A stretch of 64,000 bases of DNA from Candidatus Thalassolituus haligoni (GTDB lineage: Bacteria > Pseudomonadota > Gammaproteobacteria > Pseudomonadales > Oceanobacteraceae), in contig NZ_CP139482.1 of NCBI RefSeq assembly GCF_041222825.1, forward strand, positions 465,001 through 529,000. The letters are read 5' to 3'. This document shows, in pieces, positions 25,881-35,397 of this stretch. Numbering within the stretch: position 1 is the stretch's first letter; every line of letters starts with the position of its first letter. The notes under the pieces were generated by a model. That model saw nothing but the letters and a program-made list of their open reading frames with translations. It searched no databases and was not told the DNA's origin. Both the position numbers and the translations under genes were made by a program.

Positions 25881-26354
25881 TATCAATTCGCAAGCGCCGC
25901 CTTCTCATACAACCTATCCAGCAGGCTCCTAGCCCATCGGCGTAGCGTCACAAAAGTCCCGTATTTATTTCAAACCGTTCACTTAACGCCTGGATAGGAT
26001 CTTTACTCAAGCTGTGTTCGCTATTTAAGGCCCGTGACACCATGGATTTGGAGCCAATTGCTGGTAGGTCTGCAGTTCCAGCGTTTGCTGGTCGTGTTGG
26101 TCATCAATAGCGGTGGTCATCCGGGACGCGCTTTTATGCCGTTATCGTGCATTAAACAGAGGGTGTCGTTTACTTTCCAGCACGGTAAATCATGCGCGGT
26201 ACTGGTAGCCCTGAATGACAGTTGTTACCTCTGCAAGCCAGTTTATCCGCTCTGTGCAAGGAGGGGATAGAAGGCTGCACAAATTGGCTATTTGCCTGAG
26301 GTGTGGCGGCTTTAAATGGTCGTACAACTCAATAATAAGAACTCAGGCAGAATT
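25881..26354. other. Region downstream of Septu
   Basis: This 474-base gap between ptuB and the second binding protein carries the HigA-like relic described separately. The remainder (about 26100-26350) shows no convincing gene. The frame at 26034-26270 (+) runs antisense to the relic and has no family features. Confidence 0.6.
25948..26091 (-). pseudogene. higA: HigA-type antitoxin relic (C-terminal HTH)
   Basis: Read on the minus strand, about 38 codons give ADLPAIGSKSMVSRALN, then SEHSLSKDPIQALSERFEI and NTGLL before TGA (25948-25950). This matches the C-terminal helix-turn-helix of HigA, whose E. coli form I recall as SDLPEIGSKSMVSRVLSGKR. Upstream the similarity (LM, DQH) continues only by switching frames, so the N-terminal part is frameshifted or lost. 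No HigB toxin gene is recognised. It appears to be a decayed toxin-antitoxin gene beside the defence system. Confidence 0.65.
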
Positions 26355-27527
26355 ATGAATCACTATAAATCCCTCCTCACCGCCGGTGCGGTGTTGCTTT
26401 CTTCCGTGTTGTCTAGCGCTTCTGCAGTGGCCAAGGATGAGCCGATCCGTGTCGGTATCATGTTGCCGTTCAGTGGTGTGTACGCTGCGCTGGGAGATGC
26501 CGGTCGTAATGGTTTGAAGATGGCGCTGGAACAAAACGCCGACAAACTGCATGGCCGTACCATTGAATATATTGAGATGGATACCGAGGCCAGACCTGAT
26601 CGCGCGCCGGAAATCGCAACGTCGCTGATGAGTCAGAAAGACGCGGACTTTATTGTTGGCCCGGTGCATTCCGGGGTGGCGATGGGGATGCTGAAAGTGC
26701 TGCGTAATAAAAAGCCGATTGTGATTATTCCTAACGCTGGTGCCAATGCAGCGACGGGCCCTTGGTGTGCGCCGAATGTGTTCCGCACCTCATTTTCTGC
26801 CTGGCAGCCGTCGTATCCGATGGGCCAGGTGGCACTCGACCGGGGTTACAAGAAGGTAGTGACCATGAGCTGGAACTACGGTTTTGGCAAGGAGAGCCTG
26901 GCGGCGTTTGAAGAGTCGTTTACCAAGGGCGGCGGCAAGGTGCTGAAGCAGATTATGGTGCCGTTTCCGAAAACCGAGTTTCAGTCGTATATCACTGAAA
27001 TTGCCTCGCTGAAGCCGGATGCCGTGTTTGTGTTTTTTGCTGGTGGTGGCGCGGTGAAGTTCGTCAAGGACTACGATGCCATGGGTCTGAGCGGCAAGAT
27101 TCCGCTGTTGGGTTCCGGTTTCCTGACCGAAGGCACGTTGGCCGCTCAGGGTGATGCTGCTGAAGGGATTGTCACGGGTTTGCATTATGCCGACGAGCTG
27201 GATAATCCGGCGAACCACGCTTTCCGTGCTGCGTACAAAGCCGAGTTTGGCAAAGACGCTGACTTGTACGGCGTGCAGGGTTTTGATACCGGTTTGCTGA
27301 TCGCCCAGGCGGTTGACCAGTTGAACGGCAATATCAGTGACCGTGATGCCCTGATCCGGGTAATGGAAGCGGCAGTGATTCCCAGCCCCCGTGGCGAGTT
27401 CCACTTCTCTAAAGCCCATAATCCGATTCAGACCATTTACCTCCGTACGGTTGAAAATGGCGTTAACAAGGTGTCCGGTATTGCCGCCAAGGCATTGGAA
27501 GACCCCGCTCGCGGTTGCAAGCAGTAA
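26355..27527 (+). CDS. ABC transporter substrate-binding protein, branched-chain/aromatic type (second copy)
   Basis: This periplasmic binding protein of about 390 residues has a signal peptide to about residue 27 (LLTAGAVLLSSVLSSASAVA). The mature part begins DEPIRVGIMLPFSGVYAALG and contains DFIVGPVHSGVAMGML and LLGSGFLTEGTLAAQGDAAEG. The ATG at 26355 begins the signal peptide; the frame is open back to 26316. It lies 92 bases before livH in the same direction and is the best candidate receptor for that transporter. It resembles binding proteins for 4-hydroxybenzoate and related acids; the ligand is not established. Confidence 0.88.
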   Translation: MNHYKSLLTAGAVLLSSVLSSASAVAKDEPIRVGIMLPFSGVYAALGDAGRNGLKMALEQNADKLHGRTIEYIEMDTEARPDRAPEIATSLMSQKDADFIVGPVHSGVAMGMLKVLRNKKPIVIIPNAGANAATGPWCAPNVFRTSFSAWQPSYPMGQVALDRGYKKVVTMSWNYGFGKESLAAFEESFTKGGGKVLKQIMVPFPKTEFQSYITEIASLKPDAVFVFFAGGGAVKFVKDYDAMGLSGKIPLLGSGFLTEGTLAAQGDAAEGIVTGLHYADELDNPANHAFRAAYKAEFGKDADLYGVQGFDTGLLIAQAVDQLNGNISDRDALIRVMEAAVIPSPRGEFHFSKAHNPIQTIYLRTVENGVNKVSGIAAKALEDPARGCKQ

Positions 27528-27619
27528 CTGATCATCCTCCGCTGGTTGTACCGCTCGTGTGTTGCGAGGCGGGTGCAGCTGGTGGAGTTTCTGAATGACT
27601 CTTCAAGGCGATCGCTTTT

Positions 27620-28483
27620 ATGGATTTCGCAATATTTCTTGTGCAGCTGCTGAATGGTGTGCAGTACGGCTTGCTGCTGTTTCTGATTGCATCAGGGCTG
27701 ACGTTGGTGTTCGGGGTGATGGGAATTCTCAACCTGGCCCACGGCTCGATGTATATGGTCGGGGCTTACCTGGCCTGGTATTTCACCCAACATACCGACA
27801 GCTTTTTGCTGGGTGCGTTGTTGTCGGCGGCGGTTGCGCTGGCGCTGGGTGTCGTCATTGAAAAGACACTGATCTGCCGTCTGTACAAGCGTAACCACCT
27901 TGATCAGGTGTTGTTAACGATCGGTATGATTTTTGTGTTTAATGCACTGCAGAGTCTGCTCTGGGGGAATGACTCTCTCGGGGTGGATGTGCCTGAGTTA
28001 TTGGGTGGTTCAATCCGGCTCACCGAGCTGGTGGAGTATCCCATCTATCGGCTGTTTGTTGCCGTGCTCTGTCTGGTGCTGGCGGCCACCCTGTATCTGG
28101 TGATCAACCGCACCCGGCTGGGGATGTTGATCCGTGCCGGTGAATCCAACCGCGAGATGGTCGAGTGCCTGGGCGTGGATATCAACCGTCTCTATACCAT
28201 CGTCTTTGGTGCCGGGGTGATGCTGGCGGCGCTGGCCGGGGTGATTTCTGCACCTATCGCGTCGATTGTGCCCGGTATGGGTGAGCACGTGCTGATTACC
28301 TGTTTTGTGGTGGTGGTGATTGGTGGCATGGGGTCGATCAAAGGAGCCTTTGTGGCGGCGCTGATGGTGGGCATTGTCGATACCTTTGCCTCGGTGCTGT
28401 TTCCCGGCGTGTCGTCGATGGTGGTTTATATCCTGATGGCGGTGATTCTGCTGATCAGGCCGCAAGGCCTGTTTTCCAACTAA
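27620..28483 (+). CDS. livH: ABC transporter permease, LivH family
   Basis: This 287-residue inner-membrane permease has about eight helices and the LivH features GLTLVFGVMGILNLAHGSMYMVG (about residues 29-50), the EAA-like LVIRAGESNREMVECLG cytoplasmic loop (about 172) and VVIGGMGSIKGAF near the C-terminus. It forms the heteromeric channel with LivM. The gene is the first of four closely spaced transporter genes after the second binding protein. Confidence 0.93.
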   Translation: MDFAIFLVQLLNGVQYGLLLFLIASGLTLVFGVMGILNLAHGSMYMVGAYLAWYFTQHTDSFLLGALLSAAVALALGVVIEKTLICRLYKRNHLDQVLLTIGMIFVFNALQSLLWGNDSLGVDVPELLGGSIRLTELVEYPIYRLFVAVLCLVLAATLYLVINRTRLGMLIRAGESNREMVECLGVDINRLYTIVFGAGVMLAALAGVISAPIASIVPGMGEHVLITCFVVVVIGGMGSIKGAFVAALMVGIVDTFASVLFPGVSSMVVYILMAVILLIRPQGLFSN

Positions 28484-28498
28484 GGGCGGTATTTCGCG

Positions 28499-29461
28499 AT
28501 GTTTTTTACCAATAAAACCGAACAGCTGTTCGTCTGGCTGTTCTTTCCGCTGGCGTTGCTGCTGCCATTATTTCTGGAGCAGAACGTCTTCTATGTCAAC
28601 AAGCTGACCACGGTGCTGATTTTCGCCATCTTTGTGATGTCGCTGGATTATCTGGTTGGCCGCTGCGGCATGATCACTCTGGGCCATTCGATGTTTTATG
28701 GCCTGGGCGGTTATCTGTTTTTTATGATTGCGCCGGAATACGAGGCCGTGAACTTCTGGGTGTATACCTTTTATATCTGTGTGCTGGCGGCGGCGATTGC
28801 GCTGGTGGTCGGGGTGATTGTGCTGCGTACCAGCGGTATCTATATGATTATGATTACGCTGGCGATTGCCCAGATGTGCTTCTACTTTTTCTCTGACTCC
28901 ATCCGTTTTGGCGGCAACGACGGTCTGTTTATTCTGGTGAAACCGGATACCAGTCTGTTCGGCCTGGCGTTTTTTGACCTCGATGATCCGATTCATTTTT
29001 ACTACTTCTGTTTGCTGTCGTTATTCAACTGCATGGCATTCTGGAAGCTGGTGCTGGCATCGCGCTTCGGTCGCATTATGGATGCGGTCAAAAACAATCC
29101 CGATCGCACCACGGCGCTGGGTTACAACGTGTTTCTGTTTCGGCTGATCAGCTACGTTATGGCGTCGGCGCTGGCGTCGTACGCAGGCTATCTGTTTGCG
29201 TTGCAATACGGCTACGTCAATCCGTCGATGATGTCCTGGCAAACCTCAGGGTCGGCGCTGGTGATGTCGATTTTGGGCGGGATGGGCAGTATTTACGGTG
29301 CGATTCTGGGGACAGCGGTGTACGAAGGCTTGCGTTATATCTTTGAGCATATGACCGAGCACTGGCTGTTGCCGATGGGCTTAATGATTATCGCTATGGT
29401 GATGGCGTTCAAATCCGGTATTGCCGGCTTTATCGAGAACCTGGTGGAGCGTCGCAAATGA
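28499..29461 (+). CDS. livM: ABC transporter permease, LivM family
   Basis: This 320-residue partner permease has the LivM signature LDYLVGRCGMITLGHSMFYGLGGY (about residues 50-73), the loop GRIMDAVKNNPDRTTALGYN (about 190) and ILGGMGSIYGAILGTAVYE (about 255). It starts 15 bases after livH and overlaps the livG ATG by four bases. Confidence 0.93.
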   Translation: MFFTNKTEQLFVWLFFPLALLLPLFLEQNVFYVNKLTTVLIFAIFVMSLDYLVGRCGMITLGHSMFYGLGGYLFFMIAPEYEAVNFWVYTFYICVLAAAIALVVGVIVLRTSGIYMIMITLAIAQMCFYFFSDSIRFGGNDGLFILVKPDTSLFGLAFFDLDDPIHFYYFCLLSLFNCMAFWKLVLASRFGRIMDAVKNNPDRTTALGYNVFLFRLISYVMASALASYAGYLFALQYGYVNPSMMSWQTSGSALVMSILGGMGSIYGAILGTAVYEGLRYIFEHMTEHWLLPMGLMIIAMVMAFKSGIAGFIENLVERRK

Positions 29462-30219
29462 GTCAGGATATCGTGCTGCAAACCGAAGGTTTGTGTAAAT
29501 ACTGGGGCGGCCTGAAAGCGCTCGACAATATGAATCTGGCTTTTCATGACAAGTCATTACACGGCATTGTTGGCCCCAACGGTGCGGGCAAGAGCACTTT
29601 GCTGAATATGCTCTGTGGTGCCTATAAGCCCACCAGTGGTCGAATTCTGCATCAGGGTGATGCCATTGAAGATATTCGTGCCTATGAATTTGTGCGTCGG
29701 GGCATCGGCCGTGGGTTTCAAAAAACCAATATCTATCCACAGGCGACCTGCCTGGAAAACTGCTGCGTGGCGGCTCAGCGTCGCACCGGTGGCAGCTTCA
29801 ATATCTTTGCCAGGCGCAATCGCGACAAGCTGCTGATCGAGATGGCAGATGAGGCGTTGGTCAGAGTCGGCCTGGGTCACCGTCGTGATACCGTCGCGGC
29901 GCAAATCAGTTACGGCGAGCAGCGGCAGCTGGAAATCGCCATGGTGCTGGCCACTGCGCCATCGGTATTACTGCTGGATGAACCGATGGCAGGGATGGGT
30001 CATGAAGAATCCCGGCTGATTATCGAGCTGCTACAAACCCTGAAAACAGACTACTGCATTGTACTGGTAGAACACGATATGGATGCCGTCTTCGAGCTGT
30101 CGGATCAGCTGACCGTGATGGTGAACGGCCAGCATCTGGTGACCGGCACGGTCGAGGAAGTCCGCCATGATGTGCGGGTAAAAGAGGCATATCTGGGCCA
30201 GGGCGACGAGGTAATCTGA
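29458..30219 (+). CDS. livG: ABC transporter ATP-binding protein, LivG family
   Basis: This 253-residue ATPase has Walker A GPNGAGKST (39-47), signature SYGEQRQLEIA and Walker B VLLLDEPMAGMG. The signature departs from the usual LSGGQ to SYGEQ, normal for LivG. ATG overlaps the livM stop, and its own stop shares one base with livF, so the four genes form one translationally coupled operon. Confidence 0.93.
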   Translation: MSQDIVLQTEGLCKYWGGLKALDNMNLAFHDKSLHGIVGPNGAGKSTLLNMLCGAYKPTSGRILHQGDAIEDIRAYEFVRRGIGRGFQKTNIYPQATCLENCCVAAQRRTGGSFNIFARRNRDKLLIEMADEALVRVGLGHRRDTVAAQISYGEQRQLEIAMVLATAPSVLLLDEPMAGMGHEESRLIIELLQTLKTDYCIVLVEHDMDAVFELSDQLTVMVNGQHLVTGTVEEVRHDVRVKEAYLGQGDEVI

Positions 30220-30929
30220 TGACACAACTACTGACTGTTCGTGGCTTGCACACCTTTTACGGTGAAAGCCACATTTTACACGGCGTCGATTTTACCCTCG
30301 AAGCCGGGCAGGCGATGAGCCTGATGGGACGTAATGGCATGGGCAAAACCACCACACTGAAATCTGTGCTCGGGCTGGTCACTCCTCGCGGTGGCGAGGT
30401 GCTGTTTAATGGCTCCGACCTGAGTACACTGCCGACCTGGAAGCGCATGCGCCAGGGCATTGCCTATGTGCCAGAAGGCCGTGGTATGTTCCATAACCTG
30501 AGCGTGAAAGAGCATTTGCAGTTGGCTGCCCGGCCAGGCACCAATGGTCAGCAAGAATGGCATTACGACCGGGTACTGGAAACCTTTCCCCGGCTGGCTG
30601 AACGCCTGACCAACCTGGGCACCCAGTTGTCTGGTGGTGAGCAACAAATGCTGGCGATCGGACGGGCGTTACTGACCAACCCGGATTTGCTGATTCTGGA
30701 CGAGGCCACCGAAGGGCTGGCACCACTGATCCGCAAGGAAATCTGGGAGGTGATTGCTCATATCAAAGACAGCGGCATGTCTACTCTGATCGTTGACAAA
30801 AACATCCAGGTCTTGAAAAACTTGTGTGATCGGCACGTTGTACTGGTGAAGGGGCAGGTGGTCTTTGACGGTGATACGGCAGAGTTACTGAGTGATCTGG
30901 AAACGGTGGAAACCCATCTGAGTGTTTAA
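30219..30929 (+). CDS. livF: ABC transporter ATP-binding protein, LivF family
   Basis: This 236-residue ATPase has Walker A GRNGMGKTT (37-45), signature LSGGEQQMLAIGRAL and Walker B LLILDEATEGLAPLI. The H-loop region reads VDKNIQV where LivF often has VEQN, a modest variation. It is the last gene of the operon and is followed by a long hairpin. Confidence 0.92.
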   Translation: MTQLLTVRGLHTFYGESHILHGVDFTLEAGQAMSLMGRNGMGKTTTLKSVLGLVTPRGGEVLFNGSDLSTLPTWKRMRQGIAYVPEGRGMFHNLSVKEHLQLAARPGTNGQQEWHYDRVLETFPRLAERLTNLGTQLSGGEQQMLAIGRALLTNPDLLILDEATEGLAPLIRKEIWEVIAHIKDSGMSTLIVDKNIQVLKNLCDRHVVLVKGQVVFDGDTAELLSDLETVETHLSV

Positions 30930-30936
30930 ATTAAAT

Positions 30937-30977
30937 GTGAGTGGCGGGGTGCAGCAAGCGCAGCATCCCGCTCTCAC
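30937..30977 (+). terminator. Hairpin after livF
   Basis: GTGAG at 30937 pairs with CTCAC at 30973-30977, with an inner GCGGG/CCCGC stem and a GTGC/GCA top. It is a stable hairpin without a T run, so it may protect or weakly terminate the transcript. Confidence 0.4.
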
Positions 30978-31057
30978 AGACAGGTCTCGCAAGTAAATTG
31001 GCGAGTAATTTGAAAATGGTCAAGGGCTGTTGGTGCGTTGGATAAAAGGCAGCAGGT

Positions 31058-32017
31058 CTAACGCGCCTTTAAGGTCACCGACGGCAGCTCACCAAAAGTG
31101 TCCTTGTACTCGGAAGAAAAACGCCCCAGGTGAGTTACCGAATAATCCATGGCCGCTTCGGTAACGTTCCGAATCGCCCGATTGCTTTTCAACTCGCGAT
31201 GGATGGCGAGCAGCTTGGCCTGTTTGATGTAACGTTTGGGAGTGGTCGACAAACCATTGGCAAACAGGGAATACAGCTTGCGCACACTGATACCCGCGAC
31301 GGCCGATAACTCTTCGACGGTCAGGTTTTCCTTGATATTGGTATCAATATAGCCAAGCACCCGTTGTATGGTTTTATCTTCCGGGGTGGTGGGGGGCATC
31401 ACATCCATCAGATTACTTTGAAAAGTGTTCAGCAGCTTCTGCACCAGCAGGTCGCGGTAGCTGGAGGATATTCCATTCAGACTGAGTTCGGATTCTTCGC
31501 TGGCTTCATAAAACACCGCTTCAATACAGGATAAAAAAGATTGCGACTGGCGAATATCCCGTACTTTACGTTCAAACAGAATGCCACTTTTTGGCAACCG
31601 CCCGGCAAATTCGACACAGGTGTTATTAATGACTTCCCGAGGGATTTTAACGATCAGCTTTTCACAATCATCGCTGTAAAGAAGATCGATTTTTTCACCC
31701 GGATTCATCATCAGCGCCTGACCGCTGGTTAATACCAGATCGGTATCGGAAAAGCGCCACTGACATTCACCGCGCATAACAATCTGAAAGTGATAAATAT
31801 CTTCAAGGTCAGGACAGGCCACGCGAACCTTGTTGCCATAACAGATACGCGACAGTGACAGGTCGGAAAACTGGCACAACGACAGTTGCGAACGCGAGAT
31901 TTCTGGTCCCATCAGCTCCAGACGATGACGCCCCACATGTTTGTTGACATGGTTGGATACCTCATCCGGTGTGGTGTTGATACAGACGGCTGAATTATTG
32001 AGTACGCTGTGTAACAT
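31058..32017 (-). CDS. benR: AraC-family activator, XylS/BenR type
   Basis: This 319-residue regulator has an N-terminal cupin-like effector domain (about residues 15-200, with SRICYGNKVRVACPDLEDIYHFQIVMRG-type sequence and YSDDCEKLIVKIPREV) and a C-terminal double HTH (from about 217, with VEELSAVAGISVRKLYSLF and the closing HLGRFSSEYKDTFGELPS). These segments closely follow XylS/BenR, which respond to benzoate. It is transcribed convergently with the liv operon. Benzoate as effector and benE or liv as targets are inferences; no benABC genes are present in the window. Confidence 0.8.
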   Translation of the reverse strand: MLHSVLNNSAVCINTTPDEVSNHVNKHVGRHRLELMGPEISRSQLSLCQFSDLSLSRICYGNKVRVACPDLEDIYHFQIVMRGECQWRFSDTDLVLTSGQALMMNPGEKIDLLYSDDCEKLIVKIPREVINNTCVEFAGRLPKSGILFERKVRDIRQSQSFLSCIEAVFYEASEESELSLNGISSSYRDLLVQKLLNTFQSNLMDVMPPTTPEDKTIQRVLGYIDTNIKENLTVEELSAVAGISVRKLYSLFANGLSTTPKRYIKQAKLLAIHRELKSNRAIRNVTEAAMDYSVTHLGRFSSEYKDTFGELPSVTLKAR

Positions 32018-32533
32018 GCGAATTCTCTTTTATTGTTATTATTTCACTTTACCCCGATTGATACCCATAGTCGAATTGACGGTATAAAAAACAGCCTGTA
32101 TTCCTGCGAATGAAACGGGATTTATATCACCCAAAAATGGCCCTTTATAACTCTCGGAAACGGGCTTCCAAATGCCTGGTTTTGAGTGATAAACCGGTAG
32201 GCTCTTGGGTGGCAGGCATATAAAAGCACCACGACTGCTGCACTTATCTGGGTTAAACGTCACCTCACAAGGCTCATTTATTCCATATCCACTGCCGTTT
32301 TTACCGATTTTTGGGGTGTATTTTTTATCGCACTTGGCCTATTTTGATGTATTCAAGACCAGCGTCGGCTGCCGCTGTTGGTGTTGATATCCTGAAAACA
32401 GGATTACATTATTCCGTCTGGATGACCTCGCGCAGTCCCTCTGGCACGTCGGTATGGGTATCATTTAGCCAGACGGCTGTCCGCCATCCACATTGGCAAG
32501 CCCAGCACAGACACGCTTTACACAGGATCTCGA
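32018..32533. other. Intergenic region between the XylS-type gene and the LLM gene
   Basis: This 516-base gap separates divergent genes. Short frames inside it carry no recognisable family features. A TTGACG-N17-TATTCC pair begins near 32077 but has no gene close downstream. I see no further structure. Confidence 0.5.
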
Positions 32534-33541
32534 ATGAATATCAAACTCTCGGTTGTCGATCAGTCACCGGTTCACGGTTCCCATAGCCGCAGGGAAGCAC
32601 CGGAGCTCACCCTCGAACTGGCACGGATGTGCGATGAACTGGGTTACCACCGTTATTGGGTGGCCGAACATCACGACAGCATTCACTTTGCCAACCCCTG
32701 CCCGGAAATACTGGTTGCGACCATTGCAGCCCAGACGCGCCGTATCCGTGTTGGCAGTGGTGGCGTGATGCTGAGTCATTACAGCCCGTTAAAAGTGGCA
32801 GAGTGCTTCCGCATGCTCGCCACCCTGTATCCTGACCGCATTGACCTCGGCGTCGGACGGGCACCAGGTGGTTCCGGTTTAAGTTCAGCGGCACTGGCCT
32901 ATCCCTATCGCCCGTTACATGGTGATGCCTATGAGCAGCAAGCGCAGCTGTTGGGGCAGTTTCTGGACGGCACCGTGCCAGCCAATAACCCGTTTCACAG
33001 CCTCAGTGTGATGCCAGACAACGAGCCAACCCCTGAGCGCTGGATGCTGGGTTCCAGTGGCGGCAGTGCCGGACTGGCTGGCAAGCTGGGTTACGACCTG
33101 GCATTGGCGCGATTTATTGCCCCGGATCACTGTCACCCGTCGATTTTTGAAGGCTGGCAGCAAGCGTGGCAAAAAGCCGGTCATCAGCGCCAACCCAACA
33201 AACTGCTCGGCATTGCCTGTATCTGTGCCGAGACGGAAGCAGAGGCAAAGCTTCGGGCTGGTACGGCGGTCTATCGTAAAATGACAGCACAGCAAGGCAC
33301 GCCGGAAAATTTCCTGACACCCGAGCAGGTGCAGGATCGCTACCGGCAAATGTCGCCGTCTGCGCAGGCCGACTACGACCATATTCTCAGTGGCTATACC
33401 GTCGGTACTGCGGATCAGTGTCTGGCCGAGATGGAACAACTGAGCCAGACGTTTGACTGCCAGGAATTTGCCCTGGTCACCGTGACGCACAGTCATTACG
33501 ACCGGATGGAGAGCTATCGGTTGTTGGCGCGGCATAAATAA
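32534..33541 (+). CDS. LLM-class flavin-dependent oxidoreductase
   Basis: This 335-residue soluble enzyme of the bacterial luciferase-like monooxygenase fold has the TIM-barrel features LSVVDQSPV, GYHRYWVAEHHDSIHFANPCPEIL-type sequence (about residues 38-60), IRVGSGGVMLSHYSPLKVAE and DRIDLGVGRAPG. These place it with the LLM subgroup that begins with short strand-1 motif and AEHH. The flavin is probably FMN. The substrate is not predictable; it neighbours paaX but is in the opposite orientation. Confidence 0.85.
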   Translation: MNIKLSVVDQSPVHGSHSRREAPELTLELARMCDELGYHRYWVAEHHDSIHFANPCPEILVATIAAQTRRIRVGSGGVMLSHYSPLKVAECFRMLATLYPDRIDLGVGRAPGGSGLSSAALAYPYRPLHGDAYEQQAQLLGQFLDGTVPANNPFHSLSVMPDNEPTPERWMLGSSGGSAGLAGKLGYDLALARFIAPDHCHPSIFEGWQQAWQKAGHQRQPNKLLGIACICAETEAEAKLRAGTAVYRKMTAQQGTPENFLTPEQVQDRYRQMSPSAQADYDHILSGYTVGTADQCLAEMEQLSQTFDCQEFALVTVTHSHYDRMESYRLLARHK

Positions 33542-33553
33542 ACGGTTGAGCTA

Positions 33554-34504
33554 CTAATCCGCCAACTCTTGGGCAGAATATTTCTCCAGACCATCAAAAC
33601 GCCGGTAGAAGGTGGCCGATGCTGCTGGCAATGGCCCTTCGGCGGTCTCCAGTTGTTCGGCAATCCATTGCTCGGCATAGGGGGTCAGGCTGCGATAAAT
33701 ATTGCGGCACAGTTGCCTGGCTGCGCGGCCTTCCCAGTCTCCGGGCAGCAATTCTTCGGGTAACAGGGGGTCACGCAATACCAGTTTACGGTATTCATGA
33801 ATCAGCAGTATGCGCGCCAAAAAGCAGGCCTGTTGATCCCGCCCCTTGTTGTCGTTCAATTCCTGCCACATTGGCCGGAACAGGTCGATAAAGTCTTGAT
33901 AGCGGGCTCCCATATCAGGCAGGCCCCAGCTGTCGCGCACCAGCATTCGGATTGGTTTCCCTGCGAGCTCTTCCCGAGCAGAGGTATTAAACAGCACTAC
34001 CCTGTCGCTGACCCCCAGCGACGAGAGCGCGGAGTTGACTTCTGCAGGGTTAGCTCGGGGGCTGCCAAGTAAACCAGGTGATAGCACACCAAATCCCTGC
34101 CATTCGAGTTCATCCAGCAATTGCTTGCGCTGTTCAGGGCTGAGCTGCTGGATGAGAATCAGTGACCAGGAGCCGTCCCAGGCGGCAGACTTTGCACTGT
34201 AAACGCGGCGAAACGCTTGTTCGAACTTACGTCGGCCCGGCCCAGTAAGGCTGTAGTAGCTACGTCGGCCCACCTTGTCACTCATTAGCCAGCCGTCCTG
34301 AGTTAGACGAAAAATAGTGGTTCGCATCAGGCGTTCGTTGATCCCGATTGGCTCTAGCAGTTTGATCAGGCTGCCCAGCCAGACGGTCCCCCCGTGTGGT
34401 TCAATGGCATCGCCATAAATCGTGATCACCAGAGAGGTGGCACGAATAGGGGTTTGGTTCTGGAAGCGCTTGATCACCGCGTCCAATGTGTTCAGTGACT
34501 TCAT
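33554..34504 (-). CDS. paaX: Phenylacetate-pathway transcriptional repressor
   Basis: This 316-residue PaaX-family repressor, the same length as E. coli PaaX, releases DNA on binding phenylacetyl-CoA. The N-terminal winged helix includes TSLVITIYGDAIEPHGGTVWLGSL and NERLMRTTIFRLTQDGWL; the middle carries DGSWSLILI and the C-terminus RILLIHEYRKLVLRDPLLPEELLP. The frame is open to 34624, but ATG 34504 gives the normal N-terminus. It is the distal gene of the minus-strand paaN-paaY-paaX group. Candidate operators with GATAC-N27-GTATC lie at 37354 and 43988. Confidence 0.93.
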   Translation of the reverse strand: MKSLNTLDAVIKRFQNQTPIRATSLVITIYGDAIEPHGGTVWLGSLIKLLEPIGINERLMRTTIFRLTQDGWLMSDKVGRRSYYSLTGPGRRKFEQAFRRVYSAKSAAWDGSWSLILIQQLSPEQRKQLLDELEWQGFGVLSPGLLGSPRANPAEVNSALSSLGVSDRVVLFNTSAREELAGKPIRMLVRDSWGLPDMGARYQDFIDLFRPMWQELNDNKGRDQQACFLARILLIHEYRKLVLRDPLLPEELLPGDWEGRAARQLCRNIYRSLTPYAEQWIAEQLETAEGPLPAASATFYRRFDGLEKYSAQELAD

Positions 34505-34794
34505 ATTCAAGAAATTCCGGTCGAAGAGCGGGAGCAGCACCTGGCAGTTTAACAGGGCCTCCAAAGGTGTTTCCGCGCAGCAGCGAGTACAATTAGACAA
34601 GAACTGGGCGCGGTCTATGAGCACTATATGGGTATCTGGGGGCCATGTTTACAGCTCGGTGCCTGGCAAATTCTGCATAACCTGTCGGGGGTTTGCAGCG
34701 ACTGCCTTCATGGTAGTAGCGCGACAGCAGTCAAGATTACCAGCCCGGAAGGCTGGCATCTATTATCCAACTGAACAGCAGCGAACGGGCTGGG

Positions 34795-35382
34795 TTATAT
34801 TTTTGGCCGGTGGCCGGTATCAACGAAACTCTGGCGATCCGGCTCTTCGGCATTCAGTGGCAAGCACTCTACCAGGCTGTTCAGGCAGCGACGCGACAGC
34901 TCGATATATTGTTGCGTGCCGAGCTGTTTCCAGCGTAGCTCATCATCCGTGACTTGACGTTTGATAACACCGGGCGTGCCCATCACCATGGAGCGCGGGG
35001 GACAGGTAAAACGGTTTTTGATGAAGGAGGAGGCCGAGACGATTGACTCGGCACCTATATCGGCACCATCCATCACCACGGCATTCATGCCAATCAGGGT
35101 ATCTTCACCAATAATGCAGCCGTGCAGCACTGCGCCGTGGCCGATATGGCCATGGCGACGAATAATTGTGCTGCTTTGCGGGAAGCCGTGCACCACACAG
35201 GTATCCTGGATGTTGGCACCTTCTTCCATAATGATGCGGCCGAAATCACCACGCAGACAGGCGGCCGGGCCAACGTAGCATTGTGCTCCGATGATCACAT
35301 CGCCAATCAGGACGGCAGTTGGATGGACATAGGCACTGGGATGAACCACTGGTGTCACGCCATCGATTTTGTAACAAGGCAT
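34795..35382 (-). CDS. paaY: Phenylacetate-pathway hexapeptide-repeat thioesterase
   Basis: This 195-residue protein is a left-handed beta-helix of hexapeptide repeats (VLIGDVIIGAQCYVG, IGHGAVLHGCIIGEDTLIGMNAVVMDG-type repeats) resembling gamma-carbonic anhydrases. In the paa pathway PaaY is a thioesterase that removes dead-end CoA esters. Histidines in CVVHG, RHGHIGHG are placed as metal ligands of the family. It sits 15 bases downstream of paaN. Confidence 0.9.
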   Translation of the reverse strand: MPCYKIDGVTPVVHPSAYVHPTAVLIGDVIIGAQCYVGPAACLRGDFGRIIMEEGANIQDTCVVHGFPQSSTIIRRHGHIGHGAVLHGCIIGEDTLIGMNAVVMDGADIGAESIVSASSFIKNRFTCPPRSMVMGTPGVIKRQVTDDELRWKQLGTQQYIELSRRCLNSLVECLPLNAEEPDRQSFVDTGHRPKI

Positions 35383-35397
35383 ATAAATCTCTCCTGA

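Noticed and set aside
26034..26270. 78-codon open frame after Septu
   Set aside because: It runs antisense to the HigA-like relic and shows no protein features.
32077..32105. Sigma-70-like promoter TTGACG-N17-TATTCC
   Set aside because: No gene starts within 400 bases downstream on that strand, and the -10 hexamer is poor.
34422..34952. 176-codon plus-strand frame between paaX and paaY
   Set aside because: It overlaps both paaX and paaY on the opposite strand, so it is a shadow.
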